DNA of 5,870 bases from Pseudomonadota bacterium (lineage in GTDB: Bacteria; Pseudomonadota; Gammaproteobacteria; Xanthomonadales; Xanthomonadaceae), in NCBI GenBank assembly GCA_023423855.1, contig JAFAEU010000350.1:1-5870 (forward strand), read 5' to 3'. Under the pieces are notes generated by a model that worked only from the letters and a program-made list of their open reading frames with translations, searched no databases and was not told the DNA's origin. Of the stretch, positions 1-5,162 are shown one piece after another. The position numbers were made by a program, and so were the translations under genes. Each line of letters starts with the position of its first letter. The first letter of the stretch is position 1.

Positions 1-106
1 CGTCCAGCGCGGCCGCAGTGCGCGGGTGCAACTGCGCCATGCGCTCGCTCTCGCGCGCCACCTCGCGGTGCACCATCGCCGCGTTGCAGGCCAGGAGGCA
101 ACCCAC
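1..106 (-). CDS. Possible N-terminus of a small membrane-anchored protein, cut by the left edge
   Basis: On the minus strand an open frame runs off the left edge. It reads through a hydrophobic stretch (FALVGCLLACNAAMV) and then a charged, helical segment (VHREVARESERMAQLHPRT). That resembles a signal anchor or lipoprotein leader followed by a soluble domain, and looks more natural than the arginine-rich frames around it. The frame is open back to a stop near 263. I placed the start at the GTG at 106-104; other possibilities are an ATG at 76-74 or a TTG at 169-167. None has a well-spaced Shine-Dalgarno sequence, although GGAAGGGG lies about 20 bases before the GTG. Only about 35 codons are visible, so no family can be assigned. 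It could be a chance open frame in GC-rich DNA. Confidence 0.3.
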   Translation of the reverse strand, partial: MGCLLACNAAMVHREVARESERMAQLHPRTAAALD

Positions 107-694
107 CAGTGCAAAGTGGCAGGGGCCCCTTCCGGCCGCCCCGTCCCCGATTGGATCCCCATGGCGCAAGCCTACCCGACTCCGGTTGCGGGTGGACCAC
201 GGCGGCGCAAAGTCATTGGCGGCCGGATTCGTGCCCGGCGGCCCACGGGGATACGCGCCAAGGGGTGATGCTCATCTCCCGGGCGCACGCGCGGCTGAAG
301 GTGGACTCGGATTCCTCGCCCACGGCGGGCCGCAATCCAGCCGATCGATGCGCGCGATTCGCACCGCTTCTGCGACGCGATCGGCACCCGCCAACGCGTC
401 AGGCGGGTCATCGCCGGCACGCGGGGCGGACGTGCGAAGCGCCCGGTGAACGCCAGGCGCGACGGCGGCGCTTCATCAGCGAACTGCCCAGTGGTCCATG
501 GACCCAGCTGTGCGGCGCCGGCAGCCAGTTGGTTGCCGACATCGGGCGGCGGCGGTTCGACGTGTTCGCGCATGGGGCGACTAAAGGGACCAGGGAAAAC
601 AGGGTCGGGAAAATAGGGCCAGGCTCATTTTTCCAGCGCAGGCCGCGCCGTTCCACTGCTACCCTTGCGGTCCCTCCGGCGAAACCATGGTCCG
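107..694. other. Gene-poor stretch between the left edge and the acyltransferase gene
   Basis: I see no convincing gene here. Several open frames cross the region on both strands, but their translations are rich in Arg, Pro and Gly, match no recognisable motif and lack ribosome binding sites, as expected of frames that stay open only because of high GC. A perfect 7-bp inverted repeat (ACCCGCC/GGCGGGT, 386-392 and 402-408, 9-nt loop) has no T-run after it. The last 100 bases (560-660) are richer in A/T than the rest, consistent with a promoter region for the downstream acyltransferase. The stretch might be a decayed gene, but I cannot reconstruct one. Confidence 0.5.
657..665 (+). promoter_or_regulatory. 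Candidate extended -10 box before the acyltransferase gene
   Basis: TGCTACCCT fits the extended -10 pattern TGnTAnnnT and lies 29 bases before the ATG at 695, so a transcript would carry a short leader. There is no good -35 hexamer 16-18 bp upstream (bases 637-642 read GCGCAG). The same TACCCT hexamer occurs at a similar distance from the methyltransferase start. This is inference from sequence only. Confidence 0.3.
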
Positions 695-1570
695 ATGACA
701 TCGCTCCGCGTCGCGTTGATCGTCCTGGCCATCGTCGCCAGCACCGTGCTGCATGTGCCGCTGCTGCTGGTGGCGGCGCTGGTGAAGGCGCTGCTGCCGT
801 CCGCGCGCCTGCGGCGGGCGTTCAATTCGGTGCTGACGGGGCTCGCCGAGAACTGGATCTCCTTCAACACCTGGCTGATCGATCGCTACAGCCATGCGCG
901 CTTCGAGGTATCCGGGCTGGACGGGCTGCAGGTCGATGGCCACTACCTGGTGCTGGCCAACCACCAGGGCTGGGTGGACATCGTGGTGCTGCAGAAGGTC
1001 CTGAACCGGCGCATTCCGCTGATGCGCTTCTTCCTGAAGCGGCAGCTGTTCTGGGTGCCGCTGCTGGGGCTGGCGTGGTGGGCGCTGGATTTCCCGTTCA
1101 TGGGGCGCCACACGCGCGCGCAGATCGCGCGCAACCCGGAACTCGGGCGGCGCGACATGGAGGCCACGCAGCGGGCCTGCGCGAAGTTCCGCGACATTCC
1201 GGTCTCGGTGATGAACTTCGTCGAAGGCACGCGCTTCACGCCGGACAAGCACGCGCGCCAGGCATCGCCGTACCGGCACCTGCTCAAGCCCAAGGCGGGC
1301 GGGGTGGTCTACGTGTTGGAGGCGATGGGCGATGCGCTGCACGGCATCGTCGACGTGACCATCGCCTATCCGGGCGGTATCCCGACCCTGCTCGACCTGA
1401 TGGCCGGTCGCGTGCCGGCGGTGCACGTGTCGGTGCGGCAGCGGCCGCTGCCGCTGGAGATCCTCGCCGGCGGCGAGGGAGACGATCGTGCCCGGCGCGC
1501 ACGTTTCCAGCAGTGGATCAACGCGCTCTGGCAGGAGAAGGATGCGGAGCTGTCGAGGGTGTTGGACTAG
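695..1570 (+). CDS. yihG: YihG-type 1-acylglycerol-3-phosphate acyltransferase family protein
   Basis: A 291-residue PlsC-like glycerolipid acyltransferase (E. coli YihG is about 310 residues). Members of this family transfer an acyl chain from acyl-ACP or acyl-CoA to lysophosphatidic acid at the inner membrane; E. coli YihG is regarded as a secondary PlsC-like enzyme. Residues 5-30 form a hydrophobic N-terminal membrane segment. Motif I is N89-HQGWV-D95, with the catalytic HX4D pair H90/D95. The YihG-typical block MRFFLKRQLFWVPLLGL starts at residue 110 and continues to ALDFPFMGR. Motif III is VEGTRFT (E177, G178, R180). The C-terminal FQQWINALWQEKD (271-283) closely matches YihG as I recall it. 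I chose the ATG at 695 over the in-frame TTG at 665 because the membrane segment follows it directly. The Shine-Dalgarno is weak. It appears monocistronic, with a 199-bp gap before the next gene. The family is confident; the exact acyl donor and acceptor are not shown. Confidence 0.93.
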   Translation: MTSLRVALIVLAIVASTVLHVPLLLVAALVKALLPSARLRRAFNSVLTGLAENWISFNTWLIDRYSHARFEVSGLDGLQVDGHYLVLANHQGWVDIVVLQKVLNRRIPLMRFFLKRQLFWVPLLGLAWWALDFPFMGRHTRAQIARNPELGRRDMEATQRACAKFRDIPVSVMNFVEGTRFTPDKHARQASPYRHLLKPKAGGVVYVLEAMGDALHGIVDVTIAYPGGIPTLLDLMAGRVPAVHVSVRQRPLPLEILAGGEGDDRARRARFQQWINALWQEKDAELSRVLD

Positions 1571-1654
1571 ACGCCGGGCGGGAAGAAGGCAAACCCGATC
1601 CTGTTCGGCTGCAGGCGAATGAAGTCCATTCCGGTCATTGATGGATGAGATCGC

Positions 1655-1680
1655 GGACACGACCGGGACACGGGATGTCC
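1655..1680 (+). repeat. GGACAC direct repeat and GGACA/TGTCC inverted repeat upstream of the hexosaminidase gene
   Basis: GGACAC occurs at 1655-1660 and again at 1666-1671, 11 bp apart (one helical turn). The second copy forms a perfect 5-bp inverted repeat with TGTCC (1666-1670 and 1676-1680, 5-nt spacer). It lies about 90 bp before the hexosaminidase start, where a regulator could bind. The arms are short, so chance is a real alternative. Confidence 0.25.
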
Positions 1681-1734
1681 TTCGAGAGCATCGATCGGAA
1701 GCAGGGACTGGTGGACATTTCCGCGCCTTGCAGG

Positions 1735-1753
1735 GAAAGTGCACCTCACTTTC
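1735..1753 (+). promoter_or_regulatory. Palindrome GAAAGTG-N5-CACTTTC just before the hexosaminidase start
   Basis: This is a perfect 7-bp inverted repeat with a 5-base centre (CACCT), ending 16 bases before the ATG at 1770. At DNA level it has the size and symmetry of an operator for a dimeric repressor. In RNA it would form a hairpin directly upstream of the start, and an alternative outer pairing GGGAA (1733-1737) with TTCCC (1755-1759) could extend it. The only purine-rich, Shine-Dalgarno-like bases nearby (AGGGAAAG, 1732-1739) lie inside it. It does not match the NagC- or NagR-type operators I know. The symmetry is seen directly; the function is inferred. Confidence 0.4.
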
Positions 1754-1769
1754 GTTCCCCGTGCGGTGT

Positions 1770-3302
1770 ATGACGTCCATGAACTTCAAAGCCTTGCTGT
1801 TCGGCCTGTTGACCGTCGCGAGCATCGGTTGCAGTGAGTCCCCGGCCGCCGCCGCTTCAGTTGCTTCCGCGCCCGCGGCGCATCTCGTACCGGTGCCTCA
1901 ATCGGTCAAGACCCATCCTGGTGAGCTGGGCTTGTCGGCTGCGGTGAAGCTGGACGTGGAGGCGGCGGCGCCCAACGCGCGGCGAGCGCTGGAGGAAGCG
2001 CTGGCTGGGTTGGGCATCGCCATCGACGATGCGGCGGCGACGCACATCGAACTGCAGCTGACGGACGATGCGGCGCTGGGCGAGGAGGGCTACCGACTGG
2101 TGGTGGCCGATGACGTGCAACTGAGCGCCCGGACCGATACCGGCCTGCTGCATGCGGTGCAGAGCCTGCGCCAGTTGCTGCCGGCGCAGGCGCAGCAGGC
2201 GTACCGGCTGCCGCGCGTCGAGATCGTCGATGCGCCGGTTTATCGTTGGCGCGGCCTGTCGCTGGACGTGGCCAGGAGCTTCCTGTCGGTCGAGTACCTT
2301 GAAAAGACCATCGATCGCATGGCGTTCTTCAAGCTGAACCGGCTGCACCTGCACCTCACCGACGACCAGGGCTGGCGCATCGAGATCAAGCGCTATCCGA
2401 AGCTTGTGGAGATCGGCGGCGCCAGTGCGGTCGAGGGCGGGCGCAGCGGCTGGTACACGCAGGAGCAGCTGAGGCACCTGGTGGCCTATGCGCAGGCGCG
2501 CGGCATCACCATCGTGCCGGAGATCGACCTGCCGGGTCACGTGCAGGCCGCGCTGGCGTCGTACAACGAACTGGCCTGCGACGACGTGGAGAACCTGTCG
2601 CCCTACTCGGGGCTGGAGGTGGGTTTCAGCGTCCTGTGCCTGGACAAGCCGGACGTGGTGTATCCCTTCGTCCGCCATGTGCTGGAGGAAGTGCTGGCGA
2701 TCTTCCCGTCGCAGGAGATCCACGTCGGCGGCGACGAAATCAAGCATCCGCTGTACGCCGATTTCGTGGCCCGGGCCGCGGCGATGGTGGACGAGATGGG
2801 GCGGACCGCCATCGTCTGGGAGGAGGGTTCGGTGGCCGACACCAGGCCCGACGTCCTGCTGCAGCTGTGGAACGACAGCTACGACATCGCCGCGGCGGTC
2901 GAGAAGGGACATCCGCTGATTCTGTCGCCGTGCTCGTATTTCTACATCGACCACGGCAACTACGCGGGCCAACCCCAGACCTACGACTGGTGCCGCAAGG
3001 AGGGCGTACCGCTGGCGCGGCTCTACAGCTTCGACCCCGCGCCGTTCAGGACCGCGGTCGGCATCGAGGCGGCGCTGTGGACGGAGCTGGTGCATACCGA
3101 CGAGGCCGCGGACAACCGCCTGTGGCCGCGTCTGGCCGCGTCGGCGGAGTTGGCCTGGAGCCCGGCCGGACAGCGCAGCTACGAAGGTTTCCGGCAGCGC
3201 ATGGGGGCATTGCGCCCGCATCTGGATGCGATGGGGATCCGTTACCACCCCGAGCCGGACCTGGGCTGGGCGGATGCGGAGACGGGAGCCGCTGCCCCCT
3301 GA
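1770..3302 (+). CDS. GH20 beta-N-acetylhexosaminidase with lipoprotein-like signal
   Basis: A 510-residue glycoside hydrolase family 20 exo-enzyme that removes terminal N-acetylglucosamine (or GalNAc) from glycans such as chitin oligomers, peptidoglycan-derived sugars or host N-glycans. GH20 uses substrate-assisted retaining catalysis. The N-terminus has a hydrophobic signal (FKALLFGLLTVASIGC, about residues 6-21) ending in a lipobox-like cysteine, so it is probably exported and membrane-anchored, facing the periplasm or the outside. Residues 35-150 fit the GH20b domain, including LLHAVQSLRQLL. The TIM-barrel domain follows, with substrate-binding R161 in RGLSLDVARSF, H193-LHLTDDQGW-R203, PEIDLPGH (250-257), catalytic D322-E323 in HVGGDE, pocket tryptophans W350, W367 and W437, and the ALWTE motif (435-439). 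It looks intact. The start at 1770 is chosen because the signal follows it; an ATG at 1779 (MNFKALL...) is equally plausible, and neither has a clear ribosome binding site. No transporter or other glycan gene is adjacent, so the natural substrate is not indicated. Confidence 0.95.
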   Translation: MTSMNFKALLFGLLTVASIGCSESPAAAASVASAPAAHLVPVPQSVKTHPGELGLSAAVKLDVEAAAPNARRALEEALAGLGIAIDDAAATHIELQLTDDAALGEEGYRLVVADDVQLSARTDTGLLHAVQSLRQLLPAQAQQAYRLPRVEIVDAPVYRWRGLSLDVARSFLSVEYLEKTIDRMAFFKLNRLHLHLTDDQGWRIEIKRYPKLVEIGGASAVEGGRSGWYTQEQLRHLVAYAQARGITIVPEIDLPGHVQAALASYNELACDDVENLSPYSGLEVGFSVLCLDKPDVVYPFVRHVLEEVLAIFPSQEIHVGGDEIKHPLYADFVARAAAMVDEMGRTAIVWEEGSVADTRPDVLLQLWNDSYDIAAAVEKGHPLILSPCSYFYIDHGNYAGQPQTYDWCRKEGVPLARLYSFDPAPFRTAVGIEAALWTELVHTDEAADNRLWPRLAASAELAWSPAGQRSYEGFRQRMGALRPHLDAMGIRYHPEPDLGWADAETGAAAP

Positions 3303-3375
3303 AGGGAACTTCTGGAAATTGTCATTGGCTCTGCGGGAAACCCCGACTTTGCTGGGGGACTTCCCGAGGTTTGCC

Positions 3376-3393
3376 CGCCTGCTTTCGCAGGCG
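3376..3393 (+). repeat. Perfect 7-bp hairpin CGCCTGC-TTTC-GCAGGCG
   Basis: A perfect 7-bp stem with a TTTC tetraloop lies 74 bases after the hexosaminidase stop. The same TTTC loop is used in the right arm of the cloverleaf element downstream, suggesting one repeat family. No U-tract follows, so it is not a standard intrinsic terminator, though it could protect the 3' end of the transcript. Confidence 0.55.
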
Positions 3394-3440
3394 CAGGCTC
3401 CATACCGTGGTCGGTTTTACGGCCTGCGATGCTGGAAGAG

Positions 3441-3519
3441 ATCGTCATCCCCGCGCAGGCGGGGATCCAGCGTCTTTGCATAGAGCAAAATGGATCCCGG
3501 CTTTCGCCGGGATGACGAT
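3441..3519. repeat. Cloverleaf palindromic element (REP/MITE-like)
   Basis: A 79-bp element predicted to fold as a closed three-armed structure. The closing stem is ATCGTC/GACGAT (3441-3446 with 3514-3519). Arm 1 is ATCCCCGC-GCAG-GCGGGGAT (3447-3466, 8-bp perfect stem). Arm 2 is TTTGC-ATAGA-GCAAA (3475-3489), extended by CCA/TGG (3467-3469 with 3491-3493). Arm 3 is ATCCCGGC-TTTC-GCCGGGAT (3494-3513, 8-bp perfect stem). Alternatively the two outer arms pair with each other as imperfect 27-bp inverted repeats (3443-3469 and 3491-3517). Repeats with this CGTCATCCC core are common in intergenic DNA of several proteobacteria and are thought to be mobilised in trans. No transposase or target-site duplication is evident here. 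Confidence 0.75.
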
Positions 3520-3532
3520 GGCTTTTGCTTCT

Positions 3533-3569
3533 GCGATCGCGAAAAGGCCCTTTGAGGGCCAGCGATCGC
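3533..3569. repeat. GCGATCGC-flanked hairpin
   Basis: Two copies of the self-complementary octamer GCGATCGC (3533-3540 and 3562-3569) flank a perfect 6-bp hairpin GGCCCT-TTG-AGGGCC (3546-3560). The octamers can pair with each other, giving a 14-bp stem interrupted by GAAAA on one side and A on the other. It starts 13 bases after the cloverleaf and probably belongs to the same repeat cluster. Confidence 0.6.
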
Positions 3570-3577
3570 TGAACCCC

Positions 3578-3590
3578 CCGGCTTTGCCGG
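3578..3590. repeat. CCGGC-TTT-GCCGG hairpin
   Basis: A perfect 5-bp stem with a TTT loop, which can extend outward by CC/GG after one mismatch. A diverged inverted copy (GGCGAAGCC, 3631-3639) lies about 40 bases downstream and could pair with GGCTTTGCC (3580-3588), allowing G-U. This suggests a larger degenerate palindromic unit spanning about 3575-3640. Confidence 0.4.
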
Positions 3591-3693
3591 AGGCTATCTA
3601 CTTCGAGCGTAGCGAGAGGCGCTTTACAGCGGCGAAGCCGATCAATCCAAACGCTTGAAAGGCTGGATTTCTCACTGCGTTCGAAATGACAGA

Positions 3694-3708
3694 TCCGGGA
3701 TTCCCGGA
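3694..3708. promoter_or_regulatory. 15-bp palindrome TCCGGGA-T-TCCCGGA upstream of the methyltransferase gene
   Basis: A perfect 7-bp inverted repeat about a single central T, ending 60 bases before the methyltransferase ATG. It overlaps a direct repeat of GATTCCC (3699-3705 and 3709-3715) spaced exactly 10 bp. Symmetry and position, directly upstream of a candidate -10 box (3730-3735), would suit an operator. It also abuts the repeat cluster and might simply be its last module. Confidence 0.35.
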
Positions 3709-3729
3709 GATTCCCTGAAGCCGGTTCTG

Positions 3730-3735
3730 TACCCT
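3730..3735 (+). promoter_or_regulatory. Candidate -10 box TACCCT before the methyltransferase gene
   Basis: TACCCT ends 33 bases before the methyltransferase start, the same hexamer and nearly the same distance as before the acyltransferase gene. No convincing -35 element is visible. Weak support on its own. Confidence 0.25.
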
Positions 3736-3768
3736 GTCACCCGCCCCGACGTCAGGAGAAACGGCAGG

Positions 3769-4464
3769 ATGCAGACCGACGAACTCGTATCGCTGTTCGA
3801 CCAGCAGGCGGCCGGCTACGACCAGCAGTGGGCGAAGACCGCGCCGATTCGCGATTGCCTGTACCTGATGCTGGTGCCCTTGTTCGCGGGGCTGCCCGCG
3901 CAGGCGCGGGTGCTGTGCGTGGGCGTGGGGACGGGCGTGGAGATGGCGCACCTGGCACGGACGTTCCCGCAGTGGCGCTTCACCGCGGTGGAGCCTTCGT
4001 CGGCGATGCTCGAGGTCTGTCGCCAGCGTGCGGAATCGGACGGGTTCGCCGACCGTTGCAGCTTCCACCACGGGTTCGTGGACTCGCTGCCCGGGGACGC
4101 GGCCCACGATGCGGCGACCTGCTTCCTCGTGTCGCAGTTCCTGCTCGATCGCGATGCGCGCGTGCGCTTCTTCGCCGACATCGCGGCGCGGCTGCGCCCG
4201 GGCGGGCTGCTGGCGAGCTCGGACCTGGCCAGCGACGTCGCATCGCCCGCCTACGCGGTGCTGTTGCCGGCGTGGATGCGGATGATGCGCACGGCCGAGG
4301 TCTCGGACGAGGAGGTCGAGCGCATGCGCGAGGCTTACGCGCGCGACGTCGCGATCCTGCCGCCGGCGCAGGTGGCGTCGATCCTCGAAGCCGGTGGTTT
4401 CGCCGACCCGACGCAGTTCTTCCAGGCGGGGCTGATCCATGCCTGGCTGAGCCGGCGGGCCTGA
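3769..4464 (+). CDS. Class I SAM-dependent methyltransferase
   Basis: A 231-residue cytosolic protein with the Rossmann-like fold of class I S-adenosylmethionine-dependent methyltransferases. Visible motifs in order are an N-terminal cap helix (LVSLFDQQAAGYDQQW), motif I VLCVGVGTG (48-56, the SAM-binding glycine loop), the acidic end of strand 2 in AVEPS (E75, expected to bind the ribose hydroxyls), motif II with D114 in DAATCFLVSQFL, and LRPGGLL (142-148). The order and the RFFADIAARLRPGG segment resemble the CmoA/UbiE-like group of small-molecule methyltransferases, but the acceptor substrate cannot be read from sequence. Start: the ATG at 3769 has AGGAG at 3754-3758, 10 bases away. The frame stays open upstream to 3655, but that extension lies in repeat DNA and is rejected. 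The gene is probably monocistronic, with structured DNA upstream and a 163-bp gap downstream. No substrate-specific partner gene is nearby. Confidence 0.88.
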   Translation: MQTDELVSLFDQQAAGYDQQWAKTAPIRDCLYLMLVPLFAGLPAQARVLCVGVGTGVEMAHLARTFPQWRFTAVEPSSAMLEVCRQRAESDGFADRCSFHHGFVDSLPGDAAHDAATCFLVSQFLLDRDARVRFFADIAARLRPGGLLASSDLASDVASPAYAVLLPAWMRMMRTAEVSDEEVERMREAYARDVAILPPAQVASILEAGGFADPTQFFQAGLIHAWLSRRA

Positions 4465-4467
4465 AGG

Positions 4468-4514
4468 AAAGGCGTTCGCGCGGCAGCGGATCCCCCGCCG
4501 TGGGAACCGCCTTT
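4468..4514 (+). terminator. Possible weak terminator after the methyltransferase gene
   Basis: AAAGGCG (4468-4474) and CGCCTTT (4508-4514) form a perfect 7-bp inverted repeat starting 4 bases after the stop codon and ending in TTTGTC. The loop is long (33 bases) though GC-rich enough to fold, and the T-run is short, so it would be an inefficient intrinsic terminator at best. Confidence 0.25.
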
Positions 4515-4577
4515 GTCGCGCCGCCGCGGCCTGCCGATCGCGCAGAGCTCTTGATCATGCGTTATCGCCTTGCCCGC

Positions 4578-4583
4578 TATCAT
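4578..4583 (+). promoter_or_regulatory. Candidate -10 box TATCAT before the exported protein gene
   Basis: TATCAT differs from the TATAAT consensus at one position and lies 44 bases before the ATG at 4628. TTGATC at 4551-4556 resembles a -35 box, but the 21-bp spacer is too long for a normal sigma-70 promoter. Plausible but unproven. Confidence 0.35.
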
Positions 4584-4627
4584 CGCGCCACACGACCATG
4601 CGGACCGCACGCGCGAACGGAGCAGGC

Positions 4628-5143
4628 ATGAGGATCTTGCACGCGGGATCGGGGATTGCACTTGCACTTGCACTGGCCACGGCTGCGCCCGCGCTGGCGG
4701 AGGGCCGCGCGCACGCCTCGCTGGAAGGACGCTGGGCGCTGGACGTCGCGCGCATGAGCCAGCCGCCGGAGGCCCGGCCGAAGGCCGTGACGATCGCCTT
4801 CGACGATGCCGGGGACGGCACCTGGCGGATGGACGTGGAGATCGTCGATGCCGCGGGCGACGCGGTCCGGATGGGCGCCGACCTGCCGACTGACGGTTCG
4901 CCGGTGGCGTTCGAACGCAATCCCGAGGCGGATTCCGCCGCGATGCGGATGACGTCGCCGGGCGCGATGGTCCTGGGGCTGGGGCGCGAGGGCATTCCTG
5001 CCTCGACCCGCGTGTACAGCGTGTCGGACGACGGCAATGCGATGACGGAAGTCGCGTCCTATCTCGATGCCGCAGGCAAGCCGCTGCTGCGGGTGAATCA
5101 CTTCACGCGGATACGAGCCGGCGTGGATCAGGGCGGGCTTTAG
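4628..5143 (+). CDS. Small exported lipocalin-like protein of unknown function
   Basis: A 171-residue protein with a clear Sec signal peptide: MRI, a hydrophobic Ala/Leu core (residues 9-20) and a signal-peptidase I site after ALA (residue 24, then EGRAH). The mature part, about 147 residues, is predicted to lie in the periplasm or outside. It begins SLEGRWALDVARM and continues with PKAVTIAFDDAGDGTWRMDVEIVD, NPEADSAAMRM, TRVYSVSDDGNAMTEVASY and GKPLLRVNHFTRI. This alternation resembles the small exported family whose members start GTWKLDVAKSKF and end with a KTMTVTSKGTNAQGK-like strand, a beta-barrel or lipocalin-like fold with no assigned activity. The chosen ATG has GGAG at 4619-4622; an in-frame upstream start at 4598 would add ten residues before the signal and is less likely. 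It is convergent with the minus-strand gene ending at 5163, 19 bp away. Confidence 0.8.
   Translation: MRILHAGSGIALALALATAAPALAEGRAHASLEGRWALDVARMSQPPEARPKAVTIAFDDAGDGTWRMDVEIVDAAGDAVRMGADLPTDGSPVAFERNPEADSAAMRMTSPGAMVLGLGREGIPASTRVYSVSDDGNAMTEVASYLDAAGKPLLRVNHFTRIRAGVDQGGL
4656..4673 (+). repeat. Three tandem TTGCAC hexamers inside a signal-peptide coding region
   Basis: Three perfect consecutive copies of TTGCAC encode alternating Ala-Leu in the hydrophobic core of the exported protein's signal peptide. Gain or loss of a copy would keep the frame and change the core by two residues. Ala/Leu-rich cores often yield such repeats by chance. Confidence 0.6.
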
Positions 5144-5162
5144 TCCACCCTTCGGCATTGGA

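Larger units (their letters stand above)
3303..3768. other. 466-bp gene-free block of palindromic intergenic repeats
   Basis: Between the hexosaminidase stop and the methyltransferase start I see no gene, only a chain of inverted repeats. In order these are a GGGAA/TTCCC and CCCC/GGGG nested pair (3335-3365), a 7-bp hairpin (3376-3393), the cloverleaf element (3441-3519), a GCGATCGC hairpin (3533-3569), CCGGC/GCCGG (3578-3590), ATTTC/GAAAT (3667-3687) and a 15-bp palindrome (3694-3708). Base composition is less GC-rich than in the genes. Open frames extending into it from either side lack motifs. Such blocks are typical of REP-like or MITE-like repeat accumulation in proteobacterial intergenic DNA. 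No classical hairpin plus T-run terminator follows the hexosaminidase gene. Confidence 0.7.

Noticed and set aside
109..1641. Long plus-strand open frame of 510 codons
   Set aside because: Over most of its length it is a shadow of the acyltransferase gene in another frame. The translation is dominated by Ala, Arg and Gly with no motif, and it has no ribosome binding site.
659..1825. 388-codon minus-strand open frame opposite the acyltransferase
   Set aside because: Antisense shadow rich in His, Arg and Gln; the plus strand carries the clear YihG motifs.
1857..3248. 463-codon minus-strand open frame opposite the hexosaminidase
   Set aside because: Antisense shadow with the typical HRRQ-rich composition; the GH20 catalytic motifs are on the plus strand.
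3335..3393. Intrinsic terminator after the hexosaminidase
   Set aside because: Stable hairpins are present but none is followed by a T-run, so they are listed as repeats and not as a terminator.
2636..3658. 340-codon plus-strand frame running from the hexosaminidase gene into the repeat block
   Set aside because: It starts inside the GH20 gene in another frame and its tail translates palindromic repeats (RHPRAGGDPA, WIPAFAGMT), a common artefact of this repeat type.
3655..3768. N-terminal extension of the methyltransferase from base 3655
   Set aside because: The extra 38 residues translate repeat and upstream DNA; the ATG at 3769 has a well-placed AGGAG and begins the conserved domain.
3303..3768. 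CRISPR array or tRNA gene
   Set aside because: The modules are palindromic and of unequal length and spacing, with no regular direct repeat. The cloverleaf lacks the T-loop consensus GGTTCGA and an acceptor stem of tRNA length.
3598..4440. 280-codon minus-strand frame opposite the methyltransferase
   Set aside because: Shadow frame that runs into repeat DNA. The methyltransferase has SAM-binding motifs and an AGGAG on the other strand.
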